DNA from: Budorcas taxicolor
Lineage: Eukaryota > Chordata > Mammalia > Artiodactyla > Bovidae
Length of the DNA stretch: 64,000 bases
Assembly (NCBI RefSeq): GCF_023091745.1
Contig: NC_068920.1
Span: 148,705,622-148,769,621, forward strand
Reading direction: 5' to 3'
Position numbers and translations under genes: made by a program. The first letter of the stretch is position 1. Each line of letters opens with the position of its first letter. Positions 23,355-34,084 of this stretch are shown piece by piece. A model generated the notes under the pieces. The model saw only the letters and a program-made list of their open reading frames with translations. It ran no database searches and was not told the origin of the DNA.

Positions 23355-23716
23355 ACATTTTTTATTGAAGTTTAGCTCCTTTACAATGATATCTGCTTTA
23401 CAGCAAAATGAGTCAGTTATATGTATGCATGTATCTTTTCTTTTCTAGATCTCCTTCCATTTGGATCACCACAGAGCACTGAGTAGAGTTTCCTACTGCT
23501 ACACAGTAGGTTCTCGTTAGTTGCCTATTTTGTACATAGTGATGTACATACATCGACCTCAATCGCCCAGTTCACCCCACTCCCTCCTCCCTTGGTATCC
23601 ATAAGTTTGTTCTCTACATCTGTATCTCTGTTCCTGCCTTGCAAATAAGTTCATCTGCACCATTTTTCTAGAGCCAACGTATAAGAAATATTATATGATA
23701 TTCGTTTTTCTCTGAG
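23355..23716 (-). mobile_element. L1 3' UTR/end (artiodactyl type)
   Basis: The plus strand shows 'ttttattgaagtttagctcc', 'tttacaatgatatctgc', 'cctactgctacacagtagg', 'ccataagtttgttctctac' and 'gcaaataagttcatctg'. In reverse these are the artiodactyl L1 3' end. It lacks coding sequence. Confidence 0.82.
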
Positions 23717-23734
23717 GCGTAAATGTCTTTAACG

Positions 23735-23912
23735 CAGGTGCCCTCAAGCTTGGCCATGTATTTGAATCCTGTGAAGAACTAACTTGTTACTGATGCCTGG
23801 ATCATGTTCCCCAGAGATTCTGATTTCCTGGTTCAGGGTGTGACCTGGTTGTTGGGAGTTTAAAAAGTTCTCTGATTCTCAGAGGCAGCCACCGGCCATT
23901 ATTGAGAAGCTG
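23735..23912 (+). mobile_element. MER5A hAT MITE
   Basis: Carries 'ttactgatgcctggatc', 'cccagagattctgatttcc', 'ggttcagggtgtgacctgg' and a closing 'ttgagaagc', the standard MER5A order. It is diverged and non-coding. Confidence 0.78.
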
Positions 23913-24988
23913 TTTCAAGTGGATTAGTACCAAACCACATTTTCTCCCCCAACTCTATTGAGCAATAATTGACAGTGTGACTGTATACATGAACTTCTGA
24001 CAATAAAGGCAAACACCTAGGTGCCTCTTGCTCATCCTGGTCCCACTTTTACTCCAATGTGTCTTTCCAGGACTCCAGAGTTTTGTCTCCATCGGTGATG
24101 CGGTGTAAAACTCTGGATTTAGTTGGTACTGTATCGGGTTCTAGTCATTTCTCGAAGTGTGAGTGCTTCAGAATATCTATGCTATTTCAAGTCCTCTTCT
24201 TTGACACGATCTTCTCTTTACAAACTGAGCTTATTACTAGTGGATGAAGAAAAGTTTCCTCTCCCCTTCAGTTGGTCTAATACTCAAATCGACATGAAAG
24301 AGATCAAGAGAAGAACCTTGAATTTATTTTCATACGTTCAAGACTCCCAAACACATGAGAGGTACAGAGACAGAAAAAGGAAATGGGCCACATATGTCAT
24401 GCTGAGTTCAGGAACGGGATGAGCCTGGGGCTGCCAAGGTCAGGAAGGTCATTTGCAGGATGACAAGAGCAGATGGCAGGTAGTTGGACGTATGCCCTGC
24501 CATACAGGTGGGGCCACTTAGATGAAATTTATCTTAAGAATTATGGTAATAACTATTTTTTTTAATCTGAGAAAAATTCCCAATTTGAATTCTTCCAGGT
24601 AGTTGAAGGAGGAGCGGTAGTTTCAAGCCCACGGGGTCACAGTTGCGTTAGTTCAAAAGAGTCCACATGCCAGAGGCACATCCTGGGGAGGCCTACTCTG
24701 AAACTCTACAGAGTCAAGCTGAAAACAATACGATTAAATAAATAAAGTACTCTTTTGACTCTCAGAGAACAGGGAACATATACCAGTCAGTTCCTGACGC
24801 TGTACATACACATTCAAAATCTGATGAGTTAAACTGAATCAAACGTAATTAAACTAATCATTTTCTGTCAAAGCTAGAAGGGACCTGAGTGAGAAGCAGT
24901 GAAGAGAATTGGTCTAAGGTCAAACCAATGATGCTAAGTCAGAGGTAGGATTAACTCCATATAAATTAGTGCCTGTATTAATTAATCT
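23913..24988. other. No gene or repeat recognised
   Basis: Open frames of up to 99 codons (24123-24422) have no recognisable domain. A T-run lies at about 24556-24562. No other signal. Confidence 0.42.
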
Positions 24989-25001
24989 ACTAATGTTAAT
25001 G

Positions 25002-26686
25002 TTATGACCCTAACATAACAGAAATAGTATGGACCTAACATAACAGAAATGGTGTGGACCTAACAGAAGCAGAAGATATTAAGAAGAGGTGGCAAGAATA
25101 CACAGAAGAACTGTACAAAAAAGATCTTCACGACCCAGGTAATCACGGTGTAATCACTCACCTAGAGCCAGACATCCTGGAATGTGAAGTCAAGTGGGCC
25201 TTAGAAAGCATCACTACAAACAAAGCTAGTGGAGGTGATGGAATTCCAGTTGAGCTATTTCAAATCCTGAAAGACGATGCTGTGAAAGTTCTGCATTCAA
25301 TATGCCAGAAAATTTGGAAAACTCAGCAGTGGCCACAGGACTGGAAAAGGTCAGTTTTCATTCCAATCCCAAAGAAAGACAATGCCAAAGAATGCTCAAA
25401 CTACCGGCCAATTGCACTCATCTCACATGCTAGTAAAGTAATGCTCAAAATTCTCTACACCAGGCTTCAGCAATATGTGACCTATGAACTTCCAGATGTG
25501 CAAGCTGGTTTTAGAAAAGGCAGAGGAACCAGAGATCAACTTGCCAACATCCACTGGATCATGGAAAAAGCAAGAGAGTTCCAGCAGAACATCTGTTTCT
25601 GCTTTATTGACTATGCCAAAGCCTTTGACTGTGTGGATCACAATAAACTGTGGAAAATTCTGAGAGAGATGGGAATACCAGACCACCTGACATGCCTCTT
25701 GAGAAACCTGTACGCAGGTCAGGAAGCAACAGTTAGATCTGGACATGGAACAACAGACTGATTCCAAATAGGAAAAAGAGTATATCAAGGCTGTGTGTTG
25801 TCACCCTGCTTATTTAACTTCTATGCAGAGTACATCATGAGAAACGCTGGGCTGGAAGAAGCACAAGCTGGAATCAAGATTGCCAGGAGAAATATCAATA
25901 ACCTCAGATATGCAGATGACACTACCCTTATGGCAGAAAGTGAAGAGGAGCTAAAAAGCCTCTTGATGAAAGTGAAAGAGGAGAGTGAAAAAGTTGGCTT
26001 AAAGCTCAACATTCAGAAAATGAAGATTTGGCATCTGGTCCCATCACTTCATGGGAAATAAATGGGCAAATAGTATCAGACTTAATTTTGGGGGGCTCCA
26101 AAATCGCTGCAGATGGTGACTGCAGCCATGAAATTAAAAGACGCTTACTCCTTGGAAGAAAAATTATGACCAACCTAGATAGCATGTTGAAAAGCAGAGA
26201 CATTACTTTGCCAACAAAGGTCCATCTAGTCAAGGCTATGGTTTTTCCAGTGGTCATGTATGGATGTGAGAGTTGGACTGTGAAAGAAAGCTGAGCACTG
26301 AAGAATTGATGCTTTTGAACTGTGGTGTTGGAGAAGACTCTTGAGAGTCCCTTGGACTACAAGGAGATCCAACCAGTCCATTCTAAAGGAGATCGGCCCT
26401 GGATGTTCTTTGGAAGGAATGATGCTAAAGCTGAAACTCCAGTACTTTGGCCACCTCATGGGAAGAGTTGACTGATTGGAAAAGACTCTGATGCTGGGAG
26501 GGATTGGGGGCAGGAGGAGAAGGGGACGACAGAGGATGAGATGGCTGGATGGCATCACTGACTTGATGGATGTGAGTCTGAGTGAACTCCGGGAGTTGGT
26601 GATGGACAGGGAGGCCTGGCATGCTGCGATTCATGGGGTCGCAAAGAGTTGGACACGACTGAGAGACTGAACTAAATAACTAACTA
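25002..26686 (+). mobile_element. BovB LINE, 1.69 kb, best-preserved copy, 13 bp TSD
   Basis: Perfect 'actaatgttaatg' repeats at 24989-25001 and 26687-26699 bound this 5'-truncated insertion. It encodes most of the reverse transcriptase: an open frame runs 25054-25761 with 'IPIPKK', 'NYRPIALISHASK', 'QAGFRKGRGTRDQ' and motif A 'FIDYAKAFDC' (catalytic Asp codon 25609-25611). A TGA at 25759-25761, where family members have TGG (Trp), ends that frame. Beyond it the same domain continues to the catalytic YADD (25909-25920) and 'TTLMAESEEELKSLL'. The 3' UTR ends 'gagagactgaactaaataac'. The endonuclease domain is absent, so it is inactive. Confidence 0.95.
25011..25060 (+). repeat. 25 bp tandem duplication at the BovB 5' junction
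   Basis: Two 25 bp units (25011-25035 and 25036-25060) begin 'taacataacagaaat' and end 'gtggacc' or 'atggacc', followed by a third start 'taacag'. They differ at two positions. They sit at the 5' truncation point of the insertion. Confidence 0.88.
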
Positions 26687-26699
26687 ACTAATGTTAATG

Positions 26700-28638
26700 C
26701 TATTAATATACTTGCCTTAAGATTCATGAGTACTTTGCTTCTGGAAGACATCAGAAAAAGACACCGTTTCACTGTCTTTAACTTAGCATCTTTCCAAATG
26801 GTGCATAATTTAAAAAAAAGAACAGTAATATAGATGTGTGTTAAAATTTAAAAACACCCATGATTTTCAAAAACAGCAGAGTTTCCTAGATGAGACCATG
26901 TGGCTTGCAGGCCATGGGGAGAAGGTGGCCTGTAATGAAAGAGCTGGACTGAGTTTGCTGGTGGCAGCCCCTCTCAGCTACTACGAGCCATCTGGACGGG
27001 CTTTGTAGAGGCCAGATTGGCTGTTATGTCCACTGAGTGAGTTGTCTTGCCCTAGAAAAACAAAACACAGAAGATCAACAAAAGAAACCTGTCATCTTCC
27101 TGCCTTCATCCATGGAAATGAGCCTTCTTCCAACTTGTGCTGGTGGCACAGACCCTGAGCTCATCTCTGCAAATCTGGAGGGTGACAGCTGCCAGTGGGT
27201 GTTTGGACAAGAATCTGATGGGTCTGGAGAGGGATCCAGATGAGGAAGCCACAAGAAAGCATTGAGTGTATTGTTTCCTTTGCAGTCCCCAGGAGTTTAA
27301 GAAAACCATACCTAGTTATTAGCTGAATAAAAAAGTGCTTTTCCTACTTCACTTTGCTAAATAGAAGATGGAAGTTTGGGGCTGTTTGTCTGAGGCTCCC
27401 ACACTCTGCCAGTCCCTTTCTTTTGTTTCTAAGAATAAGTAAATTACTGAAAGGCTGAAAAATCTCTCCTGAAGAAAATGAGCTGGTTTGATTTGGCATT
27501 TAATTCGGGTTTTGTCTCTGTTTTGGATTAGTAGAGCTCCTGCTCTTAGAAAGTGGTGGTTCTCACTTCTCTTTCACGTTCCTTCTTAAGTTGTATTCAT
27601 TTTGCTGAGAGTGCTTTTGTGAGGCTGACCCAGAGCAGCAGAGCATGTGTCTTTTTGGACCGGGGTCTGCTGTCAGTGGAGCACTGCACGCCCAATATTT
27701 TCCCAAGTAGAATGGTGGCCATTTGTCAAGCCAACTGGGGCAATTTTGCCTCATAAATTTTACACTGATTCCTAAAAGATCTGTCATCCGAAGCACACAG
27801 AGGAGGACATTTTGCAAAGTGCTGTGCAGTTGACTGATCTACCAAATTATTTGCTGTAAAAACACATTAATTTGTCATTGTGGTGGCATCTTATACTGAC
27901 TACCACCCCAAGGGTTGGGGGTGGGTAGGAATAAGCAGACAAAACAGTACTCAGAAATCCCAAACCATCTTGGGTTTTCCTGTGTTGGCATCTGCAGCGA
28001 GGGTAAGGGGATGGGCATGAAGTTCCACTGAAAGGGGGAAATGTTTATGGATAGTTTAGATAAAATTTTCTCCTGGGAATCAGCATCCAAATGACTTACA
28101 TAAAGAACCCATACTATTTTGCTTCTTTAATTTAGAGATCAGGGGTGTGCTTAGAGTGTTTGCAGGAAGGGAACAAAAGCTCCTTCACTGAGCAGATGCT
28201 AAGTTCCAAAACCAGAGTGTGTGAAGCATCATTGGAGACTGGGGGAGGTGTGGGGATAAAAACAGGGAGAAGTCTTACCGAGGGAGCACTAAGCAGCAGG
28301 CATGGTGATGCCGGACTACACATCATGCATGCATGTTACATATATGCATGCGCATGCAGGCATTTACACACAGGTACATATGTTTGATTCTGCTCACATG
28401 CATTAGGGAAAGGTTGCCTTCTCCACCAGCACTGACTTTCCTCATACGCATGAATTGACACCCACCTTATCTTATGTGGCTACTTTCATTCGTGTCTTTA
28501 AAATCTTGACCAAAAGGCACCTCTTGTAGGAAGTCTTAGGCTGTGCTCTTCCCATCTTGTTGACAGCCCTTTTCACAGAGCTCCATAAACCCCTTGGGCA
28601 TTCCTTCATAGAAGTGTGTGATGATGGATCGTGATCAC
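26700..28638. other. No gene or repeat recognised; palindromic ATGCATGC tract
   Basis: Unique-looking sequence with frames no longer than 84 codons. At 28322-28360 alternating purine-pyrimidine words (CATGCATGCATG, ATGCATGCGCATGC) cluster. I see no exon-like pattern. Confidence 0.42.
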
Positions 28639-28849
28639 GGGCTTTCTGGGTGGCTTAGTGGCTAAGAATCTGTCTGCCAATGCAAGAGATGCAAGTTTGA
28701 TCCCTGGGTGGGGAAGATCCCATGGAGAAGGAAATGGCAATTCACTCCAGTATTCTTGCCTGGGAAATCCGATGGATGGAGGAGCCTGGTGGGCTGTTCT
28801 CCATGGGGCTGCAAGGAGTCAGACTCGACTTAGCAACTAAACAACAAAC
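28639..28849 (+). mobile_element. Bov-tA SINE
   Basis: The head is 'gggctttctgggtggcttag', the B-box region 'gtttgatccctgggtgggg', the body 'ttcactccagtattcttgcc', and the tail 'aacaacaaaca'. Confidence 0.9.
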
Positions 28850-28911
28850 ATAAAATAGGTAACTAATGAAAACCTACTGTATAGTACAAGGAGCTGTACT
28901 CCATGTTCTGT
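28850..28911 (+). mobile_element. L1 3' UTR fragment
   Basis: 'ataggtaactaatgaaaacc', 'tactgtatagtacaagg' and 'ctccatgttctgtg' match the same L1 3' UTR segment as 37455-37540. It is wedged between a Bov-tA and a BovB tip. Confidence 0.7.
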
Positions 28912-29027
28912 GTTGTTCGACTGCTTGGTCGTGTCTAACTCTTTGCAACACCATTGGCTGCAGCACGCCAGGCTTCCCTGTCCTTCACTATCTCCTGGAG
29001 TTTGCTCAAACTCATGTCCATTGAGTC
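28912..29027 (-). mobile_element. BovB 3' tip, AACAAC-tail type
   Basis: The reverse complement reads 'gactcaatggacatgagttt', 'caggagatagtgaaggacag', 'ggaagcctggcgtgctgc' and ends 'gtcgaacaaca'. Confidence 0.85.
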
Positions 29028-29049
29028 AAGAGTATTATGAGCTGTGTAA

Positions 29050-29280
29050 ATTCTAGAGCTAGATTGTGACAGATAATTCAAACATATTTATTCTTGACCT
29101 GTATTAACCAGAGGTAAATTTCTTAAACTTCACTTCCCTCATTTATAAACTGGGACTAAATTATTACCTACCACATAGAGCTCTTAGAAGGATAAAATGT
29201 CTAAAGCATTTAGAATAGTCCATGAGACATGGTAAAAGCTACGTTATTTACCATTATTGTTGTTGGTACTATTATCATTG
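29050..29280 (+). mobile_element. MIR SINE
   Basis: The MIR 3' two-thirds can be followed: 'cttcccctcat'-like 'cttcactt', 'ataaactgggactaaattat', 'tacctaccacatagagctc', 'aggataaaatgtctaaagc', then 'ttaccattattgttgttgg'. Confidence 0.68.
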
Positions 29281-30290
29281 CCAATACATTCTTCTATTAC
29301 TGTTTTACTAGATCTTTCAGCTGGTGGTGTACATGTGCATAAGGAAATGAGACTTCATTTCAGCTGCAGTTTTATTCCAGCAGCAGAACATGATGTGTTA
29401 AAACCTGAATCTGGTGATGATAGAAACAAACACTCACTTTTTTTAGTGAAAACTAAATTGATATTTTACTATCATTCATTTGGATTACTAATACGTACAT
29501 AAAATATGTGGTAGAATAGCTAGTAATGAATGTTACTAAAAGAGATTTAATTTATACATAGAAAAAGATATGGAAAATCCGATGATATCAGTGATTATAG
29601 ATTTTTACTACTAAATTAATGAGATGCATACTTAATAAATATACAAAGTAAAAAATTACTCTGATTAAAGGCAAAAATATAAAATAATCCCATTAATTGC
29701 TAAAAAGATGGTGAACAACTAACATTCTCTTTGACAGCTGGTACCACAAGCCACACAGCTGAGGAATAACCCAAGACAGTTATTATAACTGAGTCTTGTT
29801 TGGATAAGTCTGTGACTTCATTTCCACAAGCCAGACCTAGATTTTCGAGATAATGCTTGAAAGCTGAAATGGTGATGTGTTGGGTATTTCAACACAGTTT
29901 TCTGTCATTTTTTGAATTTCATGTCAAAGAAGATATGCTTAAGGAGTTTGACAAAATGGGTTAGCTTTTGAAAGGGTTTTCACAAAAACTGTTTTTACAT
30001 TCTATCTTAATATTTAGCAAGAAACAGTTCAAAGTATATCCTTTTCTATGGGAAATATGTTTTTACACTACATTTTCTTTTAACATTAGGTAAATAGCAT
30101 TGAAATCATATTTAAATATTATGGAAAAGGGAGTATAAAACACTCAAGGAGAGAAAACCATTACCCCAGTATTATAACAAAGTAATGTTTTTTGGCATTT
30201 TCTCCAGTGTTTTACTTAAAGAAACAATTCTATTTTAGATTGTAGCATTTATAGCACACATACTATTTTTTAGCATTCTATTTTAAAATA
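29281..30290. other. No gene or repeat recognised
   Basis: AT-rich stretch with an 81-codon frame of no recognisable character. The last few hundred bases may belong to the same old L1 relic that reappears at 30530. Confidence 0.4.
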
Positions 30291-30297
30291 ATTATGA

Positions 30298-30521
30298 TGT
30301 GTGAGTGCATTGAATCACTCATTCATTTCTGACTGTGCGTCCCTATGGACTGCAGCCCACCAGGCTCCTCTGTCCATGGGATTCTCCAGGCGAGAATACT
30401 GGAGTGGGTTGTCATTCCCGTCTCCAGAGGATCTTCCTGACCCAGAGATGGAACCCACATCTCCTGAGTCTCCTGCATCAGCAGGCAGATTCTTTACCAC
30501 TGAATCACCTGGGAAGCCCTG
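30298..30521 (-). mobile_element. Bov-tA SINE with 7 bp TSD
   Basis: On the minus strand: head 'agggcttcccaggtgattc', the Bov-A body, then the tail toward 30298. 'attatga' flanks it at 30291-30297 and 30522-30528. Confidence 0.92.
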
Positions 30522-30529
30522 ATTATGAC

Positions 30530-30775
30530 ATATGACTTATTTTGAAATAATTATAAAAATAGTACAGAGAGATCTTTGATACCCTTCATCCAGCTTTCTC
30601 CAGTGAAAGCATGTTACATAACTGTAGCAAAATATCAAATCCAGGAAAGTGAGAGAAACTGCAGACCTTATTCTGATTTCGTTAGATTTCACAGACACTT
30701 GGGTATGTGCATGTGTGTTCATGGGTATTTGTGTATCACACAAGTTTGTATTTTCTTTCTACGCGATAGGCTTTA
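30530..30775 (-). mobile_element. Old L1M-type 3' fragment (subfamily uncertain)
   Basis: 'taaaaatagtacagagagat', 'tacccttcatccagctttctc', 'catgttacataactgtag' and 'ccttattctgatttcgttag' follow a well-known old L1 3' segment in reverse orientation. The subfamily cannot be fixed by eye. Confidence 0.5.
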
Positions 30776-30949
30776 ATGTCCTACAAATCTGCATATTATT
30801 TACTGATATAATTACCAAGTTTTTCAACATAAAAGCTATTTAGTCACCTTACAGAAGATAGTTCACGTTAAACAACAGCAAAACTCTTCAGTTTAATTTC
30901 ACTGTTTTCTCCAAGTATTTTCATCAATATCATGAGTTTCCATCCAGCC

Positions 30950-31111
30950 GAAAGGGGACGACAGAGGGCGAGATGGTTGGGTGGTACCACCAACTCAATG
31001 GACAGGAGTTTGAGCAACCTCTGGGAGATAGTGAAAGACAGGGAAGCCTGGCGTGCTGAGGTCCATGGGGTCGCAGAGAGTTGGACACAACTGAGAGACA
31101 ACAACAGCAGC
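30950..31111 (+). mobile_element. BovB 3' end, AACAAC-tail type
   Basis: 'aaggggacgacagagggcg', 'gggagatagtgaaagacagg', 'gggtcgcagagagttgg' and the tail 'gagacaacaacagcag'. It is 5' truncated. Confidence 0.88.
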
Positions 31112-31584
31112 AAAGCCAGAGTTGTATTTATCACTATTTTTTAAAGTTGAGTCATTGACCTAGAGTTCCCTGTTTAATGCCTGCTACCCCCCAGATCAGT
31201 TCATTCCATAGGGCCGGGGGAGGGGGCATGTCTCTTTTTATTTGCCACTTTATCCTCACTTTCCCTGATATTTCTGGCTGGCATTTTATGTGTAGTCCTA
31301 TTTTATCTACTATTTAGTAGATATTTATTGGATTAAATAATTAGTGAGTAAACATAAAATATAGGCCACCAAACTTTTGGCATGGCATTCCATATTTATT
31401 ATTTAGCATATTTAGGGTCAAAAAGAAATGGCTCATGATCCATCAGGTGAACTTGAAGGTTAAGGAAGGCATAAATCACTAGGAAATAGGTAGTGAGTAG
31501 GGAACCTAGATTTAGGAAACCTAAATTTCAGTTTATTTCCCTTTATTTCTATCCGTGCGGAAACCTTTAATTTATAGCACTTCC
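31112..31584. other. No gene recognised
   Basis: A G-rich patch lies at 31211-31226. Around 31270-31350 'agtagatatttattggatt' hints at an L2 or MIR 3' end, too weak to call. Confidence 0.4.
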
Positions 31585-31594
31585 TGTCTGTATT

Positions 31595-31664
31595 AGCCAG
31601 GGTACTCCAGAGAAAAGAATTATACATAATCTTGTTGACTCTCTTTCTCTGGAGAACCCTGGCT
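31595..31664. repeat. Inverted repeat, 18 bp arms
   Basis: The arms 31595-31612 ('agccagggtactccagag') and 31647-31664 ('ctctggagaaccctggct') are complementary with one mismatch across a 34 bp loop. The left arm is the known 5' start of the surrounding repeat, so the right arm looks like an inverted copy of it. Confidence 0.9.
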
Positions 31665-32066
31665 GATATACATATTATGTATGTATATAGCCTCTATTCC
31701 CATCTATCTGTGTGTATATGAAGAGAGAGCTCCTAGCGTATAGGAATTGGCTTACATTATGAATGCTCAGAAATCCCAAGATTTGCGGTTAGCAACCTGC
31801 AGGCCCAGGAGACCCAGAGGTCCAAGTCTGAGCTAACCCAGACTAGTTTATATAGCAAGTCCCAGTTCAAATCCAAAGGCTTGAGACCCAGTAGAGGCAA
31901 AGGAAGAATTTCCATGTGAGTCTGAACGCCTGAGAGACAGGAGAGCTGATGGTTTAGTTCCAGTCTGAAGGCAGAAGACCGATGTCCCAGCTCAACAGCA
32001 GGGCAGGTAGAGTTCCTTATTTCTCAGCCGTTGTGTCTTCAGTTAAGCGGATGAGCCCCCTTCACT

Positions 32067-32068
<2 letters not shown>

Positions 32069-32109
<41 letters not shown>
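32069..32109. repeat. (AC)n microsatellite, ~20 units
   Basis: An uninterrupted AC dinucleotide run of about 41 bp, likely polymorphic. Confidence 0.97.
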
Positions 32110-32111
<2 letters not shown>

Positions 32112-32250
32112 GCAGGGCGATCTGCCTTCTCAGTCTACTGATTCAAGTGTTAATCTCATCAAGAATCACCCTCATAGACACAACCAGAATAATGTTTGAC
32201 CAAATGTCTGGATGCCCGAGTTGTTGACACCCAAAATTATCCATCACTCT

Positions 32251-32957
32251 GTCCTCCCCTCTGTTGTATAGTAATAACATCACCCCCACATCCCATTCCC
32301 CATCTCTGAATCCTCTTTCTCTCTCTCTCTCTCTCTGCTTGTTTCTGATTCAAATGGAAATAGCTCTCAGCTCCCCTTAGTTTATGATGTCTTTTAAGTT
32401 GAGACCTTCTGAGTCTGATGCAGTAAAAGAACATGCAGGGCGGCCTGAGTAGAAATGAGACACCAAGGGGAGGTTTAGAGCATTAACTCCTAAGTCCACC
32501 TTGGTTCAGAGAGACCTTGAGGAGAAGGGGAGTCAGGGGGCTTATAGACTCGTTACTCAGAAAACTGTTATGATGAAGAATCTGTGTCTATGATGGACCC
32601 ACAGTGCATACAGGGACTATAGAAACTGGAATGATGTTTCAGAAAAGGCAGGTTTGTCCTTGAATGGAAATTGAAACAGTAATAGTCAGTAAGAAATAAT
32701 TCTCCATTCAGCTATGAATATAAATCCATACTTTAATAAGTTAACAGCAGTTTGCATTGGGGAATTTTAAAAAAATATGCTTCCCTAAGTAGTGAGTGAT
32801 GTGTTTCACTAGGTGCTATCTTGACTTCCCCAGGCCCTGTCCATCTTCTGGTGTTGGAGGGCACATTGCTGCTATGGGTGGCTGGGCCATTGGAGCCCCA
32901 GAACCGAAGCTGAAGCTGTAAAGACAGACGAACATCCAGAGTCCGTGATCTAAACAT
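32251..32957. other. No gene recognised; (CT)n run
   Basis: A CT run lies at about 32319-32336. The rest is unassigned; open frames reach 90 codons without recognisable content. Confidence 0.42.
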
Positions 32958-33119
32958 TGACCTCAAGAAACTAGAAATAAAAAGAGCAAAATAGACACCA
33001 AACAAACAGAAGGGAGGAAATAATAAAGAACAAAAATCAGTGAAATTTAAAACAAAAAAAAGAGAAAATCAAGAATATAAAGATTGTTCTTTGAACAAGC
33101 CAATTAAGTTGACAGACTT
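32958..33119 (+). mobile_element. Older L1 ORF2 fragment, left part, split by a younger L1
   Basis: 'cctcaagaaactagaaataa', 'ggaggaaataataaag' and 'gattgttctttgaacaag' follow a mid-ORF2 L1 segment. It continues at 33950 after the nested insertion. It is heavily decayed and AT-rich. Confidence 0.72.
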
Positions 33120-33920
33120 TTTAAAAAATTAATTAATTTATTTTATTTTTTTTCTTTGTATCATCCATTTTATTTTATTTTATTTTATTTTGTATCATCC
33201 ATTTTAGTTTTTTATTTTTTTAATTTTAAAATCTTTAATCCTTACATGTGTTCCCAAACATGAACCCCCCTCCCACCTCCCTCCCCATAACATCTCTGTG
33301 GAGGCTAATTACTTTACAATATTGTAGTGGTTTTGCCATACATCGACATAAATCAGCCACGGCACACATGTGTTCCCCATTCTGAACACCCCCCACCTCC
33401 CTCCCCATCCCATCCCCCAGGGTCATCCCAGTGCATCAGCCCTGAGCACCCTGTCTCATGCTTCGAACCTGGACCAGTGATCTGCTTCATATATGATAAT
33501 ATACATGTTTCAATACTACTCTTACTCTCTCAAATCATCTCACCCTTGCCTTCTCCCACAGAGTCCAAAAGTTTGTTCTTTACATCTGTGTCTCTTTTGC
33601 TGTCTCACATATTGGGTCGTCATTACCATCTTTCTAAATTCCATATATATGTGTTAGCATACTGTATTGGTGCTTTTCTTTCTGACTTACTTCACTCTGT
33701 ATAATAGGCTCCAGTTTCATCCACCTCATTAGAAGGGATTCAAATGCATTCTTTTTAATGGCCGAGTAATATTCCATTGTGTATATGTACCACAGCTTTC
33801 TTACCATTTGTCTGCCGATGGGCATCTAGGTTACTTCCATGTCCTGGCTACTGTAAACAGTGCTGCAATGAATGTTAGGGTACACGTGTCTCTTCCCATT
33901 CTGGTTTCCTCAGTGTACAA
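33120..33920 (-). mobile_element. Bovine L1 3' end nested in an older L1, 29 bp TSD
   Basis: In reverse orientation: the ORF2 C-terminus 'LWYIYTMEYYSAIKKN' and 'LEPIIQSEVSQKEKHQYS' (33634-33825), then the 3' UTR, then an A-rich tail (T-rich on the plus strand at 33120-33240). The flanks 33091-33119 and 33921-33949 are 29 bp direct repeats with one mismatch. The 3' UTR has two polypurine blocks (C-rich on plus at 33265-33286 and 33388-33418). The A-rich tail carries an extra 'tggatgatac' motif twice, 34 bp apart. Confidence 0.93.
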
Positions 33921-33949
33921 TTGAACAAGCCAATGAAGTTGACAGACTT

Positions 33950-34060
33950 CTAGGAAGAATGAATAAGAAAAAAGGAATGACATAAATGTACAGGTATCAG
34001 GAATAATAGAGGAGATATTTACACAGACTCTGCATATGCTGAATAGGAAATAAGCCAAGT
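33950..34060 (+). mobile_element. Older L1 ORF2 fragment, right part
   Basis: Resumes directly after the duplicated target ('ctaggaagaatgaataag', 'aaaaaaggaatgac') and fades out near 34060. With 32958-33119 it forms one host element interrupted by the younger L1. Confidence 0.65.
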
Positions 34061-34084
34061 CCATGAACAATCATTGGTATCTCA

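Larger units (their letters stand above)
31585..32250 (+). mobile_element. Old mammalian interspersed repeat, family not assigned
   Basis: I recognise the eutherian repeat text 'ccagggtactccagagaaa', 'taggaattggcttacatta', 'gaccgatgtcccagctcaa', 'gtgttaatctcatcaagaa', 'aatgtttgaccaaatgtctgg' and 'gttgttgacacccaaaatt', but not its family name with certainty. It holds the inverted repeat and CA microsatellite listed separately. Confidence 0.6.

Noticed and set aside
25054..25761. 235-codon open frame as a host gene
   Set aside because: It is BovB reverse transcriptase (motif A, NYRPIAL, then YADD downstream) inside a TSD-bounded insertion, and it opens with a GTG, not ATG.
32069..32109. CRISPR-like array at microsatellites and tandem repeats
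   Set aside because: These are simple dinucleotide runs in a mammalian genome, with no spacer-repeat alternation.
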